From positions 269,385,114 to 269,449,113 of the forward strand of contig OY856188.1 in the NCBI GenBank assembly GCA_963693315.1: a DNA stretch of 64,000 nucleotides, read 5' to 3'. The DNA is from Diogma glabrata. Its lineage: Eukaryota > Arthropoda > Insecta > Diptera > Cylindrotomidae. The notes under the pieces were generated by a model that was given only the letters and a program-made list of their open reading frames with translations, was not told the origin of the DNA and made no database searches. Each line of letters begins with the position of its first letter. Position 1 is the stretch's first letter. A program made the translations under genes and the position numbers. Positions 43,138 to 62,770 of this stretch are shown here, in pieces.

Positions 43138-44466
43138 ACTTTTTTAAAAATTATTATTAATTTTTAAACATTTTCATTTATAATTACATACAATTCATTT
43201 TTTAAAACATACACTGTTACAAATTAAAATTGTATAAGTGTATTTATATTTTTGCTATTAAAAAATAGATGACTCAATATGAATAAATTATCCAATTTTT
43301 ATGTCAAAGACATAGCTGTCTTTAATTACGAGCCTTATTGTTTTTTTCGTTAATTTTTTACATATCCATGATGATGTTATATTTTTAGTGTAAATAGAAC
43401 ACTACAAAATCCTATATTATTATTCTATTTACTCTAAAGTTTTTAAAATCATTAAATAATACATCTTTGAAGGTTTATTTTTTTTTGTATTTTGCGTCTA
43501 GTAGGCTTATAACTAAATACGGTTTGTACTTTGTCATAAACAAAATCAAATTCAGATTTCTAAAATAAAAATATCAGTTTTGATTTAGTTTTTGAATGGG
43601 TATGACGTTACGTAAATTCTTGATATATATTAACACAACCTAAATTATTTTACGTAAAATAAATATTTTTTTTCAATTTTGTTAAATAAATAGGTGAAAT
43701 AATATTTTTTAAAAATATCTTAGCACCAACTGTTTTTTATCATACTATTTAAAAAGAATATATGAATATTATATATGTATTTAACTATTATTATTTTTAC
43801 AATTTTAATATAAATTGTCCGTAAATAATTCAAAAATAAAATAACGTCATCCTCCAAACAGAGACAAATTAACACTAACAAAATTATTTCATTCAATCAA
43901 TTGATTTAACGGGTATTCTAGGATGGTTTATTCTAGTTAAGAAATTAGAAAATAGATGGCTTTTAAAAAATTACTTTCGTCACTAGGTACGAAAGTAATT
44001 CGTATAGTTTTTTTTATCACCGGCTACGAAAAAGAAATTTTCGATTCAATGAACAAACATCGAAAGTAGATTTTTTATGTTGGGTAGTAGAAAAATACAT
44101 TTCTTTTATGCAAGTTTTATTTATTTTTGTGGAAAATAACTTGAGTGTGGTCTCATCTCAGTCGGATGCTTACAGTGTACAGGGCAATTATATTTATTAA
44201 TTATTATCAATTATATTCGATTCACTTACACGCGACACAGCAATTTTATATACGCAGCTAACTGGATCACATTTGATTAGCTCCTGTGGGTTTTATTATT
44301 CACCTGGATGCGCTTCAGCGATTTTATACTTTTTTTGGTAAATAATTATTCACCAGCTCTTGCTAGTTTTTTTTCCACATCATTTAATTCAAGTACCTGT
44401 AGATCAACTATTTCTTTTTTGTCTTCATTAAACTGCTCAACATTTCGCCTATGTGTATCCATTATA
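43138..44466. other. AT-rich DNA with one short perfect hairpin
   Basis: ATTACTTTCGT and ACGAAAGTAAT (43970-43980 and 43989-43999) form an 11-bp perfect stem with an 8-nt loop. It is flanked by GAAAATAGATGG (43949 onward), which recalls the snapback tip, but the outer arms do not pair convincingly. Otherwise no gene. Confidence 0.5.
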
Positions 44467-45270
44467 CACCTATTTTCCTATGTGTATCCATTATACACCT
44501 AGTTCATCAATGTATGGCTTCAAATTGTGAACACTTTGACGATGGTATGGTCTTGTTGTTACACGACAATCATCCGGTACACACTTCAAATTCTGTCAAA
44601 CAATGGATTAATGAAAATATAGGCGATACACGGGATTTTGTGTTTGATCACCCAAGGTGAATTAATTTTATCTTGTAATTTTAAATATTTAATTAATGTA
44701 GAAATTTGTATTTTCAGTCTCTCTCCAGAGATAAATCCTGTTGAGAATGTCGGGTCAGAGATCAAAGGCAAAGTTAGGAGTAAACACCAAGTGTTTCACA
44801 GTAATGATGAGGTCTGGGATGCCATTGTGAGACCGCACAACATGTTGAGAGGCGTTGATTGGCGCCAATATTTCATCAATTTGTTAAATTCAATGTCTAA
44901 TAGAATGCGCGAAATGATTGCAGCACAAGGCGGTCACATAAGATAATAACTTTATATTATATTAATATTAATTAAATTTAATGAATTAATCAAATAATCA
45001 AATATTGTTAAACAATTTAGTCAATTATTTATGAAATAAAATTAAAAATTCTATTATTTTCTGATTTTTTTTGATTTTTTTCTATTGAAAAACTTTTAGC
45101 AAACTTTAAATTCATTTTTTTAATGATTTAGTTGGGATAAAAAAACAAATTATATACCAAAATACTCCACCAATATTGAGCTATTAAAATTAAAAACCGA
45201 TTTAAAATCGGATCACCCAATTTCATTTTATTTTCAAAAAACCAACAGCACTTTCGCTTGAAAATAGGTG
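44467..45270 (+). mobile_element. Short Tc1/mariner-type element with TA duplication
   Basis: Terminal inverted repeats CACCTATTTTC (44467-44477) and GAAAATAGGTG (45260-45270) are each bordered by TA (44465-44466 and 45271-45272), the hallmark of the IS630-Tc1-mariner superfamily. The interior encodes only the C-terminal half of a transposase, so the copy is internally deleted at its 5' side and non-autonomous. A second copy of the TGTATCCATTATACACCTA phrase lies just inside the left end (about 44484-44502). Confidence 0.78.
44514..44946 (+). pseudogene. C-terminal Tc1/mariner transposase, one 61-bp intron
   Basis: The frame from ATG at 44514 reads MVLLLHDNHPVHTSNSVKQW, with the second catalytic Asp in HDN, then DFVFDHP. 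An intron with GT at 44657 and AG at 44717 (TATTTTCAG acceptor) joins the codon AG|T to give DHPSLSPEINPVENVGSEIK, the conserved SPxxNPxEN-W box with the third acidic residue (here ENVG, so the usual Trp is lost). It ends at a stop at 44944-44946. The N-terminal DNA-binding region and first catalytic Asp are absent. The splice prediction restores a continuous family motif, which is good evidence for it. Confidence 0.75.
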
Positions 45271-45299
45271 TATATATAATCCAGGAATCACTCATCACC

Positions 45300-45720
45300 C
45301 ATCGCGGGATTTACCAAGTTTTTTTGTTCACGCAACTTATCTGTAAATCGATATTTGTTAATCGTACATATTATTGCATCTATATAACGTCCAAATTACC
45401 TATGAGAATTTAATCAGGTTTTTATATTTTACGCAATTCATCTATAAAATTATATTTGTCAATTGTGCATATTATTGCCTCTATACAACGTCCAAGTTAC
45501 CTCGGATAAACTCAGCAAGTTTTTATAATTTACACAACTCATCTATGAATCTATATTTCTTAACCGTACATATTATTGCATCTATATAACGTCCCAATTA
45601 CCTAGGAGAATTTCAGCAAGTTTTATAATTTACGCAACTCAACGATAAGTCTAAATTTGTCAACCGTACATACTATTGAATCTATACACCGTCCAAGATA
45701 CCTAGGGTAAATGTAACCCG
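45300..45720. repeat. About 110-bp tandem repeat, four copies
   Basis: Four imperfect units with CGTACATATTATTGCATCTA, TATAACGTCCAAATTACCTA, TCAGCAAGTTTTTATAATTT and ACGCAACTCATCTATAAAT. Followed by GC-richer unique DNA (GGATGTGCCTGGGAACGATG, about 45764) ending in GGGGTAAGTT near 45828, which looks like a splice donor, but no coding frame supports an exon. Confidence 0.82.
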
Positions 45721-46031
45721 TTCATATAATTTTTGTAGCTAGCATATATAATTGATTGAGGATGTGCCTGGGAACGATGATAGGCTAAACACGAAGAGGA
45801 GGAAGAGAGGGACCGGCTTAAATCATGGGGTAAGTTCTTTTTTTTCTTATATACATGTAAGTGTGATGGCGTGCGTGAGTGTGTGTATGCTTGTGTGTGG
45901 ATGTAGAAACATAAAAAAGGGGGAATAAATTTAATTAAAACATTTATTTAAAAGAACAAAAAAGAAACCCAATGAAAACCTGATCGTATTACAATTGTGT
46001 TGTGTTAATAATTAGTGGGATATCAGCCAAG
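45721..46031. other. Unassigned; GT-rich low-complexity segment
   Basis: Includes an AGGAGGAAGAGAGGGACC purine run (about 45803-45820) and a TGTGTGT-rich stretch at about 45870-45900. No gene supported. Confidence 0.4.
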
Positions 46032-46033
46032 TA

Positions 46034-46286
46034 TATCGTCGCTTTAATAATGAAACAACGTATGCTATTTATACGTTGTTTTTATATAATAGGTGCGTTG
46101 CATTCCCCATAAGGGTATCTTTGAATTGGCATTTTTACATTTTCGAATTATTTTATGACTGGGGGTAAGAATTAATAAATAATAAATTAACGTCCATGCA
46201 AATGCATGCGCACATCAAACTTTAAACTCAAATATCTCGAAACTATACTTTTGCGTATACGTCATTTCATTATTAAAGCGACGATA
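46034..46286. mobile_element. 253-bp MITE with TA duplication
   Basis: Perfect 22-bp terminal inverted repeats starting TATCGTCGCTTTAATAATGA at 46034 and ending at 46286, flanked by TA on both sides (46032-46033 and 46287-46288). Short, non-coding and TA-flanked, it fits a mariner-derived miniature element. Its TIR differs from that of the element at 44467. Confidence 0.8.
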
Positions 46287-46288
46287 TA

Positions 46289-48974
46289 GTGCTTTGATTT
46301 ACTATAAAACTCTATGGTTTATTATAAAATGTTATAATTTCGACTATATGATGACTATATACCGAATTCAGCTTTATGTAATGGCAGCGGTATTATCACA
46401 AGCCTGATCTTGGTCACATGAAGCAACCGAACGTTTCTGTTAAAACCATAGTTTCGGTTCGACTTACCCGCATGGGATAAAAAGTTAAGACTTCGATTAC
46501 ACTAACTATTAACAACCTTTGTTTGCTTATCGGTGTTTTTTTTAGGGATTAACACAAACCATTCAATAAGATTAACAACTACAAACCGATACCAATGGTG
46601 GTTCTCATTGAGTAATTACTTTTGGCTGTCTGGGTCTGGGTGTGTGTGTGTGTGTGTGTATATATGAGTGTGTGTGTGAGTGTATAAGACGTGAGAGCTT
46701 GTGAATGTGTGCTGTAAGTTGTAGGGGTTGGACGTGGCTATCGTGGTTCTTGCACCTAAGGGGCCGCCAGAGTCTAGTTAATTCACTTGCCTTTTTCCTT
46801 TTCCGTTCTTATCATGTTTTTCGCGTACTGTTGTTTATTTGTGATGAAGTAGCAGGATTTCTTACTCGTTCCCATGGATTGAAACTGGTCAGCGGCTAAA
46901 AAATAATATCGCTAGGTACGCGACCTGCTGTGCCACTTCGTTGCTAGGCAACGAAGAAGCGCTTCACTACAATTATCTTAGGTGACAGGATCCCGTCATA
47001 TAAAATGCATCAAAATATGCTAATAATATCTCAGAAAAAAAAATATTGTGGTGCCAACAATCCAAAGTTCATCGTAGTTTTCATTTTGTTAAATGGTGCA
47101 TCAGATACTTTTATGCTCAGAAGCGAAATCAGAAATGCAGGTAGTGACATCAGAAATTTTTCGTCCACGCCATGCTACCTGGGTAATGTTACAGAATTAA
47201 GTTCGTGTATCGGATACAGTCAGAGTAAAAACTGCTTAGTTATTGATGCTACATCACTGCAAATTGACGTCTTAAAACCAAACTCAAACGTCTGTTCTCT
47301 ATGTTAGGGACAGCTTGGATCGAGCGTCGGTGCATGCAGATGTAGCAATCCACGTGCATCCAGATGTAGCAATATTATAGCATTCCAATGAAACTAATTG
47401 ATTGAGAAACTAAGGGTGTGGATGGTTATATAAGTTTTGAACAATACATAGGAATGGGATTATTTAATTATAAAGTACCGAGAATGTGTACCCTTTACCA
47501 AAGTTTTTTAATTACTGCTATTTGTGTTTGCTATAAAAAACTTTGTTGTTTTTACATGGATATCTTACCCTTATTTAGGTTTTCTGTTTATACAATATTT
47601 TGCTGTACCAAAACATTTATTATTTTTGACCGTTGTTTAGCTGAAGGCCGATATAAAAAAACAAGGAATATCAAAAGTGAAGTTTTAAATATACCACTTC
47701 TAAAACATCTGGTTAATTAAATTTGTCAAATGAACAACATCACCATTTTAGCATTTCATAATTTCCGGTTAACCAAAAATTTTTTGTCATAAACTTTTAA
47801 TGGTATGAACAGGATGATAATGAATGCTACCTCATATGTATGTAATAAAAGATGTTGATATATTTTTTTTAGCCAATATGTTTTACAATTTTATGCTGAA
47901 AACAACATAAAGCTCAAAACACTTTACGGTTTTATGTAAATAGAAAAGTACTTTTTTTTTATTTCCCGTAATATAAATTTGTTGAGTTTGTTGATAACAA
48001 AGGTTTGGTTGGAAGATTTATGATGGAGTATTTTTTTTTATGTAAATACATTTTTTATTGCGGAAGAAAGTATGTACGAAATACTTTGGACTACAACATT
48101 TATTTGTTATATATAAATAGGATTTGTTATTTGATTTTGAACAACAGTTTTTGTTTTGAAAACAACAATTTTTCAATAGTAGGCTTTCTCACCTTTCTGA
48201 AACATAACATAACATCTGACCATATCCTCAGTTTTGATATATAAAGATTTCAACACATATCACTTTTGATTCAAATAAATAATTTCAACTGAAAAATCAT
48301 AAGATTTATTCTATCAAAAGTCTGATTAAATTCTGTTTGCTTCATTTGTTCAATATACACAATACTCAACTCGGTGAGTTTAAAAATTGAATTCCATTTG
48401 CTACAAAGATAAGGAAGAATATGACTGAATTGACGTTTTGACACAGGTGTGGAGAAAACAAATTTAAAATTTTTCTGCCAGTGGAAGGGATTACTTTTTC
48501 TTTTATAGATTCAAGATCTAATACAATACATCTTATTCTACAATTAAATTCTACTACACTTATACGGTATACAAGATGCTATGTAAGTTGTAATCAGTGG
48601 AAAACTATAAACAATTTTCTATTGTATAACTAATTCTGGCGTCAAATCCCTGTTTTAATTATTTTATTCAAAAAATTAAACTTTTAAGCACTATTATAGA
48701 AAACATTTCTTTATTCGAATATTTTGTTTTTAAACAGGGCTACCTAGCAGAGCTCATATATTATTTACATTCTGTTGATTTCTCGAAATTTCGCTATTAA
48801 AGTAAATCTTTGTTTAAGTTATGAATAATAGTTATGGTTCTTCAAGCGTGATATTCGAGCTTTGTTAAACACATAACGCTTGCACCTTGTGCTTTTTAAT
48901 CTTTAAGACAACACGAATTTGAAATTATAGTGATTGTTTTTAAAATTAAATGGAGTGTTCTTGCAATTTTAATT
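46289..48974. other. AT-rich DNA with microsatellites, no gene supported
   Basis: (GT)n tracts at about 46640-46680. A perfect hairpin CTTCGTTGC-TAG-GCAACGAAG lies at 46936-46956. A direct repeat GCAGATGTAGCAATCCACGT / GCATCCAGATGTAGCAAT lies at about 47335-47372. Frames of about 100 codons at 47005-47307 and 47418-47720 show no domain and biased AT-rich composition, so I do not call them genes. Confidence 0.5.
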
Positions 48975-51490
48975 AAAAAAGTCAGGCAAGTGCGAATATA
49001 ATTCGCTCGCTGAGGATTTCGTGTATATAATATTTGAGAAAACAACAAGTTTTGTTAGCATAGTTTCACGTTGGGTTGAATCTTACGCAATTCTGTTTAA
49101 GGTGGCTAAAGAAAGCTTCCATAACGCCAGCTTATAAATTATTTATATTGGAAAATATATTATGAATTGTTGCAGCTTCAACTGTGGTTGGCTCATGAAT
49201 TTTTCTTTATAAATTTTTTTGTACAAAATAATTTGAGAGCCAGTTTTTAGGATTTTTATTGAAACCAACATCAAAGTCATCTATCACAATAGTTGGAGGA
49301 AAAAGTGTCGTCAAATTATTGCCAGCAAGTGGATTGTTAACACAGTTGAGTGATTTCTCTACTGAACATTGGAGAGATCGGTATACCAACAGGATTTGAA
49401 CTTCAGCTAGTTGAACATTCACAATGACTGCCAGCAGAGCTAAAATCGAAGTGATGGTGGCTACTATTTTTCTGCACTAGTGGTACTGTATCAGACCTAA
49501 CGAAAAGAACAGATCCCCAACCTCGATTTACTTGACTCTAACAATTTTATACTTCAACCAATTTTCTGGTTGAGTTCAATAATACAAAAATGTTTTTCAT
49601 TGGTGATAAACCTCACAGAGGACATTTGCAACGCAACCATATTAAATGATAATCTATCGAATAGCAAACAGGTATTTTATCGCATAACTTTTCAACCTAA
49701 CGCCTTTCGCCTGAAGTGGAGTTCATCTGACTTGTTAAACTTGTTTGATATAATCTAATCTTGTTTGTTCATTTCTATATTTCGTTTGACTCAATATTTT
49801 ACTATAATATAATACACATTTCCTACAACGTAGCAAAATTTATCCCCTTCTACAATTATTTTTTGTGACTCCTTCACAAAAACACAATTATAGAATTTTA
49901 TTCAATTGAATCAAAAACGGTATTTTTGAAAACTAAAAAAAATTGTTTTGTGCTTGAAAGAAATTGACCTTTCATATGAAACCCCATTCGACAAGGTTAA
50001 AAATATGTAATTTGTTTTCAAAATTTTCACTCTCAACCCCCTCAAAATAACATTTGAAATGATGACCGCTATAGTTTTCATTCAATCTTTACAACATTGC
50101 CCATAACCATGAATTTTTCAAAAATTTTTCTTTCGTAATGTTCGAAGACAAGGGGGGGGGGGACAGGGAATTATTTTCACATTTTTGACCATAACTCAAA
50201 AACTGCGCTTTTGAAAATTACAAAAAAAATTGTTTTGGAATAGAAAAAAAATCACCTTTTATATGACACTCGACAAGGTCAAAAATGTTTTCAAAATGTC
50301 TACCCTCAACCCCCTCAAAATAGCATTTAAAGTGATGAGTCGACCGCTATAGTTTTCGTTCAATCGTAATTTTCGAAGTTATGGGGGAGGGACAGGAAAT
50401 TTTTTTCACATTTTTGACCATAATTCAAAAACTGCGCTTTTAAAAATAACAAAAATAATTTGTTTTGCAGTAGAAAAAAATCACCTTTCATATGACACCC
50501 CATTCGACAAGGTCAAAAATAATTTGTTTTCAAATTTTTCACTCCCAACCCCCTCAAAATAACATTTGAAATGATGAGCTGACCGCTATAGTTTTGATTC
50601 AATCTTTACAACATTGCCCATAACCCTGAATTTTTCAAAATTTTTTCTTTCGTAATGTTGGAATATAAAGGGGGGGGGGGTTGGAAATTTTATTCACATT
50701 TTTGACCATAACTCAAAAACCGCCCTTTTGAAAATTACAAAAACAATGTTTTGGACTAAAAAAATCACCTTTCATATGACACCCCACTCGACAAGGTCAA
50801 AAATATTTTGTTTTCAAAATTTTCACTCTCAACCCCCTCAAAATAAAATCTGAAATGATGAGCCGACCGCTATAGTTTTTATTTAATCTTTACAACATTG
50901 CCAATAACCATGATTTTTTTCAAATGTTTTCTTTTTTAATGTTCGAAGGAAATTTTTTTCACATTTTTTACTATAACTCAAAAACTGTACTTTTGAAAAT
51001 TACAAAAAAATTGTTTTGGACTAGAAAAAAAATCACCTTTCATATGACACCCCATTCGACAAGGTCAAAAATAATTTGTTTTTAAAATTCTCACCCGCAA
51101 CCCGCTCAAAATAAAATTTGAAATGATGAGTCGACCGCTATAGTTTTCGTTCAATCTTTACAACATTGTCCATAACCATGAATTTTTCAAATTTTTTTTT
51201 TTGTAATTTTCGAAGTTAAGGGGGAGGGGCAGGAAAACAAACACTCGTTTTTAGCAATATCTAAAAAACTAAGCAGTCGAAAAATCAATGAAATTTTTTT
51301 TTTAAATATTTTGATCTTTTTCGATGTTTCTCAACCAAACTCGATTCCTTACAAAAAACTTTTGTTTTAATATCTTCTTATCTATGTCCATAAAATATAG
51401 AGTAAATCGAACATGTAGAATATCGGGCGGACACCGAAGTCTCACCAATAAGGTACCGTTTTTACTTTTTTAATGTACGGAACCCTAAAA
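48975..51490 (+). mobile_element. Element B: same ends as element A, longer array
   Basis: Opens AAAAAAGTCAGGCAAGTGCG, with the palindrome GCGAAT/ATTCGC at 48992-49006, and ends with TGTACGGAACCCTAAAAA (ACGGAACCC at 51477-51485), matching element A. Between about 49100 and 49880 is DNA without clear repeats, followed by a tandem array. The block before the end (ACACCGAAGTCTCACCAATA then GGTACCGTTTTTACTTT) also resembles what I recall of the 3' end of a widespread insect repeat. No enzyme is encoded that I can recognise. Confidence 0.62.
49904..51240 (+). repeat. Five tandem about 240-290-bp repeats in element B
   Basis: Units begin TCAAAAACNGCGCTTTTGAAA near 49904, 50191, 50430, 50707 and 50972. 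They pass through TTTCATATGACACCCCATTC, GACAAGGTCAAAAAT, CTCAACCCCCTCAAAATAA, GACCGCTATAGTTTTC and TTTACAACATTGCC, and end in a G-rich stretch (up to 11-12 consecutive G near 50151). They are homologous in order and wording to the repeats of element A but clearly diverged. Confidence 0.85.
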
Positions 51491-51548
51491 ATTTATTTCA
51501 TTCCCCAAACGGTTAACAGAAATTTATTTGAATTTCGTTATGATAATC

Positions 51549-51833
51549 GCAAGTATGCGATACAATTCGATTATGTGTATTGTGTTTGTCAATTGTCATT
51601 CATTTGTTAATGTTATTATATTTTTTATTCACTTATTCAGTCTCGTACTAAATGATATATGAGTTAGATGTGTCGATTTTAGATTTAAGTATCTAAAATC
51701 GACACATCCAACTCATATAACATTTAGTACGATACTGAATAAGTGAATAAAAAATATAATAACATTAACAAATGAATGACAATTGAGTACTGGCACACAC
51801 AATACACATTATCGAATTGTATCGCATACTTGC
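51549..51833. repeat. 285-bp near-perfect palindrome (snapback MITE)
   Basis: The left arm 51549-51684 and right arm 51691-51833 are reverse complements with only a few mismatches and a short insertion in the right arm (around 51786-51797). They are separated by a 6-nt loop (TTAAGT, 51685-51690). The tips read GCAAGTATGCGATACAATTC. No convincing target duplication was found. Confidence 0.88.
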
Positions 51834-60671
<8,838 letters not shown>

Positions 60672-61223
60672 CCTGGGCCGGCGCCGATTTCTGTAATGAT
60701 TACCACATATTTTATACTTCGTGAGCCGCCTGTCTTTAACGAGCCCGAAAACATTTGTTCTGCGATTTTTCTCAAATCGGCCACTTTTGCGTTCGGCAAG
60801 CTCCGAAAAATGCCGATTACCCGGAATATTGTAAATGTTTGTTTAACTATGGGGGTTGGAAATTTGATTTAGATCACGAGGGAAGCCTTGTCCGACGAAA
60901 ATTTGTCTGCTATGGTCTAGTCCGACAACCCAAAATACCAAATGTCAGTTGTCGGACTCGACAATAGCAGACACATTTTGGTCGGACAAGCTTACCCTCG
61001 TGTTCTAAAACAAATTTCCAACCCCCACAGCTAAAAAAAATTTGGTAGCAAATCTTCAAGATCGCGGGCAAATGGCAATCGGCATTTTTTAGAGCTTGCC
61101 GAACGCAAAAGCGGCCGATTTGAGAAAAATCGCAGGTCAAATGTTTTCGGCTCGTCAAGGACAGGCGCCTCTCGAAGTATAAAATATGTGGTAATCATCA
61201 CATGAAATCGGCGACTACCCAGG
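60672..61223. repeat. 552-bp palindrome/foldback element
   Basis: The left arm 60672-60929 and right arm 60948-61223 are reverse complements with modest divergence: GATTACCACATATTTTATAC near the tips, then TTTTTCTCAAATCGGCC, GTTCGGCAAGCTC and GTCCGACAAC near the centre. The loop is 18 nt. The element is clearly GC-richer than its surroundings. Tips CCTGGG are followed by CGCCGATTTC. No clear target duplication. The overlapping frames here (60579-61158) are arm-derived mirror images. Confidence 0.85.
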
Positions 61224-61904
61224 CGTATACGAAATTAAGCTCGATACGAATTAATTTAGGTAAAAATAACTACAACACAACGGTGTATTCTTTATATGTA
61301 ACTATTTTCCACACGGCACAAGATATCTTTTCAAATGTCGAAGAAGCCCAGAGATTTAGATACTCTACTAAGTTACGATTGCATCATAATTATTGAATTG
61401 TAATAGCCTGAAGCACCAAGAGCCAGTGTGAAAGCGGTTTTGGTGAGCGTTAGGTGATATCTAGTTGACATGCGTAGCCCAGAATTTTGAGTTTCTTTTA
61501 AGGATAATTAACTCAGTTGTAGCAACCCGACTGGTGCAACCTATTGTTGGTATTGTGTTACACACGACCACAACATCAAGCATGTCATATGTTGTTGTGT
61601 TCAAGTTCCCATTTATAGAAAAGTAAATTATATCACGTAGAGAGATATTTATGTATATGATCTTAAGCTTCCTGGATATTAGTACAGATTGATATCAAAA
61701 CAGTTCTTTTGTTTGTGGTCATTTTATGAAAGTTGAGCAGTTATTGACAGCAGCAGACCATGGTGCAGTTTTTTGGTTTTGCTATTTGCAGCTATTTGTG
61801 TTTTTTGTAAATTTCTATGAAAATTAATTTGGATATTAAACGGTAAATTACTAATTAGTAATTGAACGGTAATTAGTTTTAATTAGACTGCGATAGTGTT
61901 AATA
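61224..61904. other. Unassigned DNA before the assembly gap
   Basis: A short inverted phrase (ACAACATCAAGCATGTCATA then TGTTGTTGTG, about 61569-61598) is present. No gene. Confidence 0.45.
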
Positions 61905-62104
61905 NNNNNNNNNNNNNNNNNNNNNNNNNNNNNNNNNNNNNNNNNNNNNNNNNNNNNNNNNNNNNNNNNNNNNNNNNNNNNNNNNNNNNNNNNNNNNNNN
62001 NNNNNNNNNNNNNNNNNNNNNNNNNNNNNNNNNNNNNNNNNNNNNNNNNNNNNNNNNNNNNNNNNNNNNNNNNNNNNNNNNNNNNNNNNNNNNNNNNNNN
62101 NNNN
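61905..62104. other. Assembly gap, 200 N
   Basis: Exactly 200 N bases. The round number implies a nominal gap of unknown true size. It cuts the 5' side of a Gypsy-type pol fragment. Confidence 1.
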
Positions 62105-62554
62105 TCACTTATAGCACTTTACACTATCTTTTTATTAGAGCACATAACTCCAAATAGTATTACTTGGCATACAAACCTCTTTTACGGAAGACCTCAACTG
62201 CACACCTGCAGAATTAGTGTTTCGTCAAATTTTAAAAGCTCCCAGCAAATTTTCTACGATTATTCTATAGCCAAAACTTCTGACACATCTTATTTTTTAA
62301 GAAATTACGAAGAAATATTCAGAATTAATCCCTACTTTTTCCAGGCAACCTAATCAGACCAATATCTTCATCCCCAAAAATCTCAACAACTGCACACACG
62401 TTTTTGACCGAATGGACAAAGTAAAATGGCCCCTTTATATATCTTACGAAGGGCCGTTTCCAGTTTTACGCAAACCGCTTAAATTTTTTGTCGTGGTCAT
62501 TCACGGAAAGAACAGCAGACAAAACTCCAAAAAAAATTCAATCTGGTGGGAGAG
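62105..62554 (+). pseudogene. C-terminal pol (integrase end) of a Gypsy-type LTR element
   Basis: Translated + frames read NLFYGRPQL near 62175 (compare the family ELVYGxPLRLP), then CTHVFDRMDK and YISYEGPFPVLRKPLKFFVV (62390-62505), the GPY/F module of Gypsy/Ty3 integrases, and IHGKNSRQNS. A stop and frame changes between the blocks show it is decayed. A purine-rich GGTGGGAGAG (62545-62554) follows as a polypurine tract, then an LTR start. The rest of pol and gag would lie in or beyond the gap. Confidence 0.75.
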
Positions 62555-62558
62555 TATA

Positions 62559-62770
62559 TGTAGCGGCAACACTATAATTAAATAAAAATCAAAACAGCAA
62601 CCCTTGGCGAAACCAATACAACATGTCCAACGGTAACCGAAAAAAATGAAAATTAAATATCAAAATAATAAAATTAATTTAACTGGAATTTATTATTGAT
62701 AAAACTTAATTTAAAATTCATTTGTCTAATATACAAGTGACTGATGACCAGCAAGTTTGTCCTGGTTATT
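62559..62770 (+). repeat. Probable start of the 3' LTR
   Basis: TGTAGCGGCAACAC immediately after the polypurine tract is the expected position and wording of a Gypsy-type LTR start (TG...). The end of the LTR cannot be fixed because no 5' LTR is in the window for comparison; the end given is arbitrary. Confidence 0.45.

Noticed and set aside
43949..44100. A sixth snapback element
   Set aside because: It has a perfect 11-bp inner hairpin and a GAAAATAGATGG tip-like start, but the outer arms do not pair, so only the small hairpin is recorded.
47005..47720. Two frames of about 100 codons on the + strand
   Set aside because: No recognisable domain, composition typical of AT-rich non-coding DNA, and no splice or promoter support.
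49207..49758. Frames inside element B that might encode a receptor fragment
   Set aside because: Short, on opposite strands, without a reliable motif. I could not support any family.
61896..62114. Frames made of unknown residues
   Set aside because: They span the N gap and contain no sequence.
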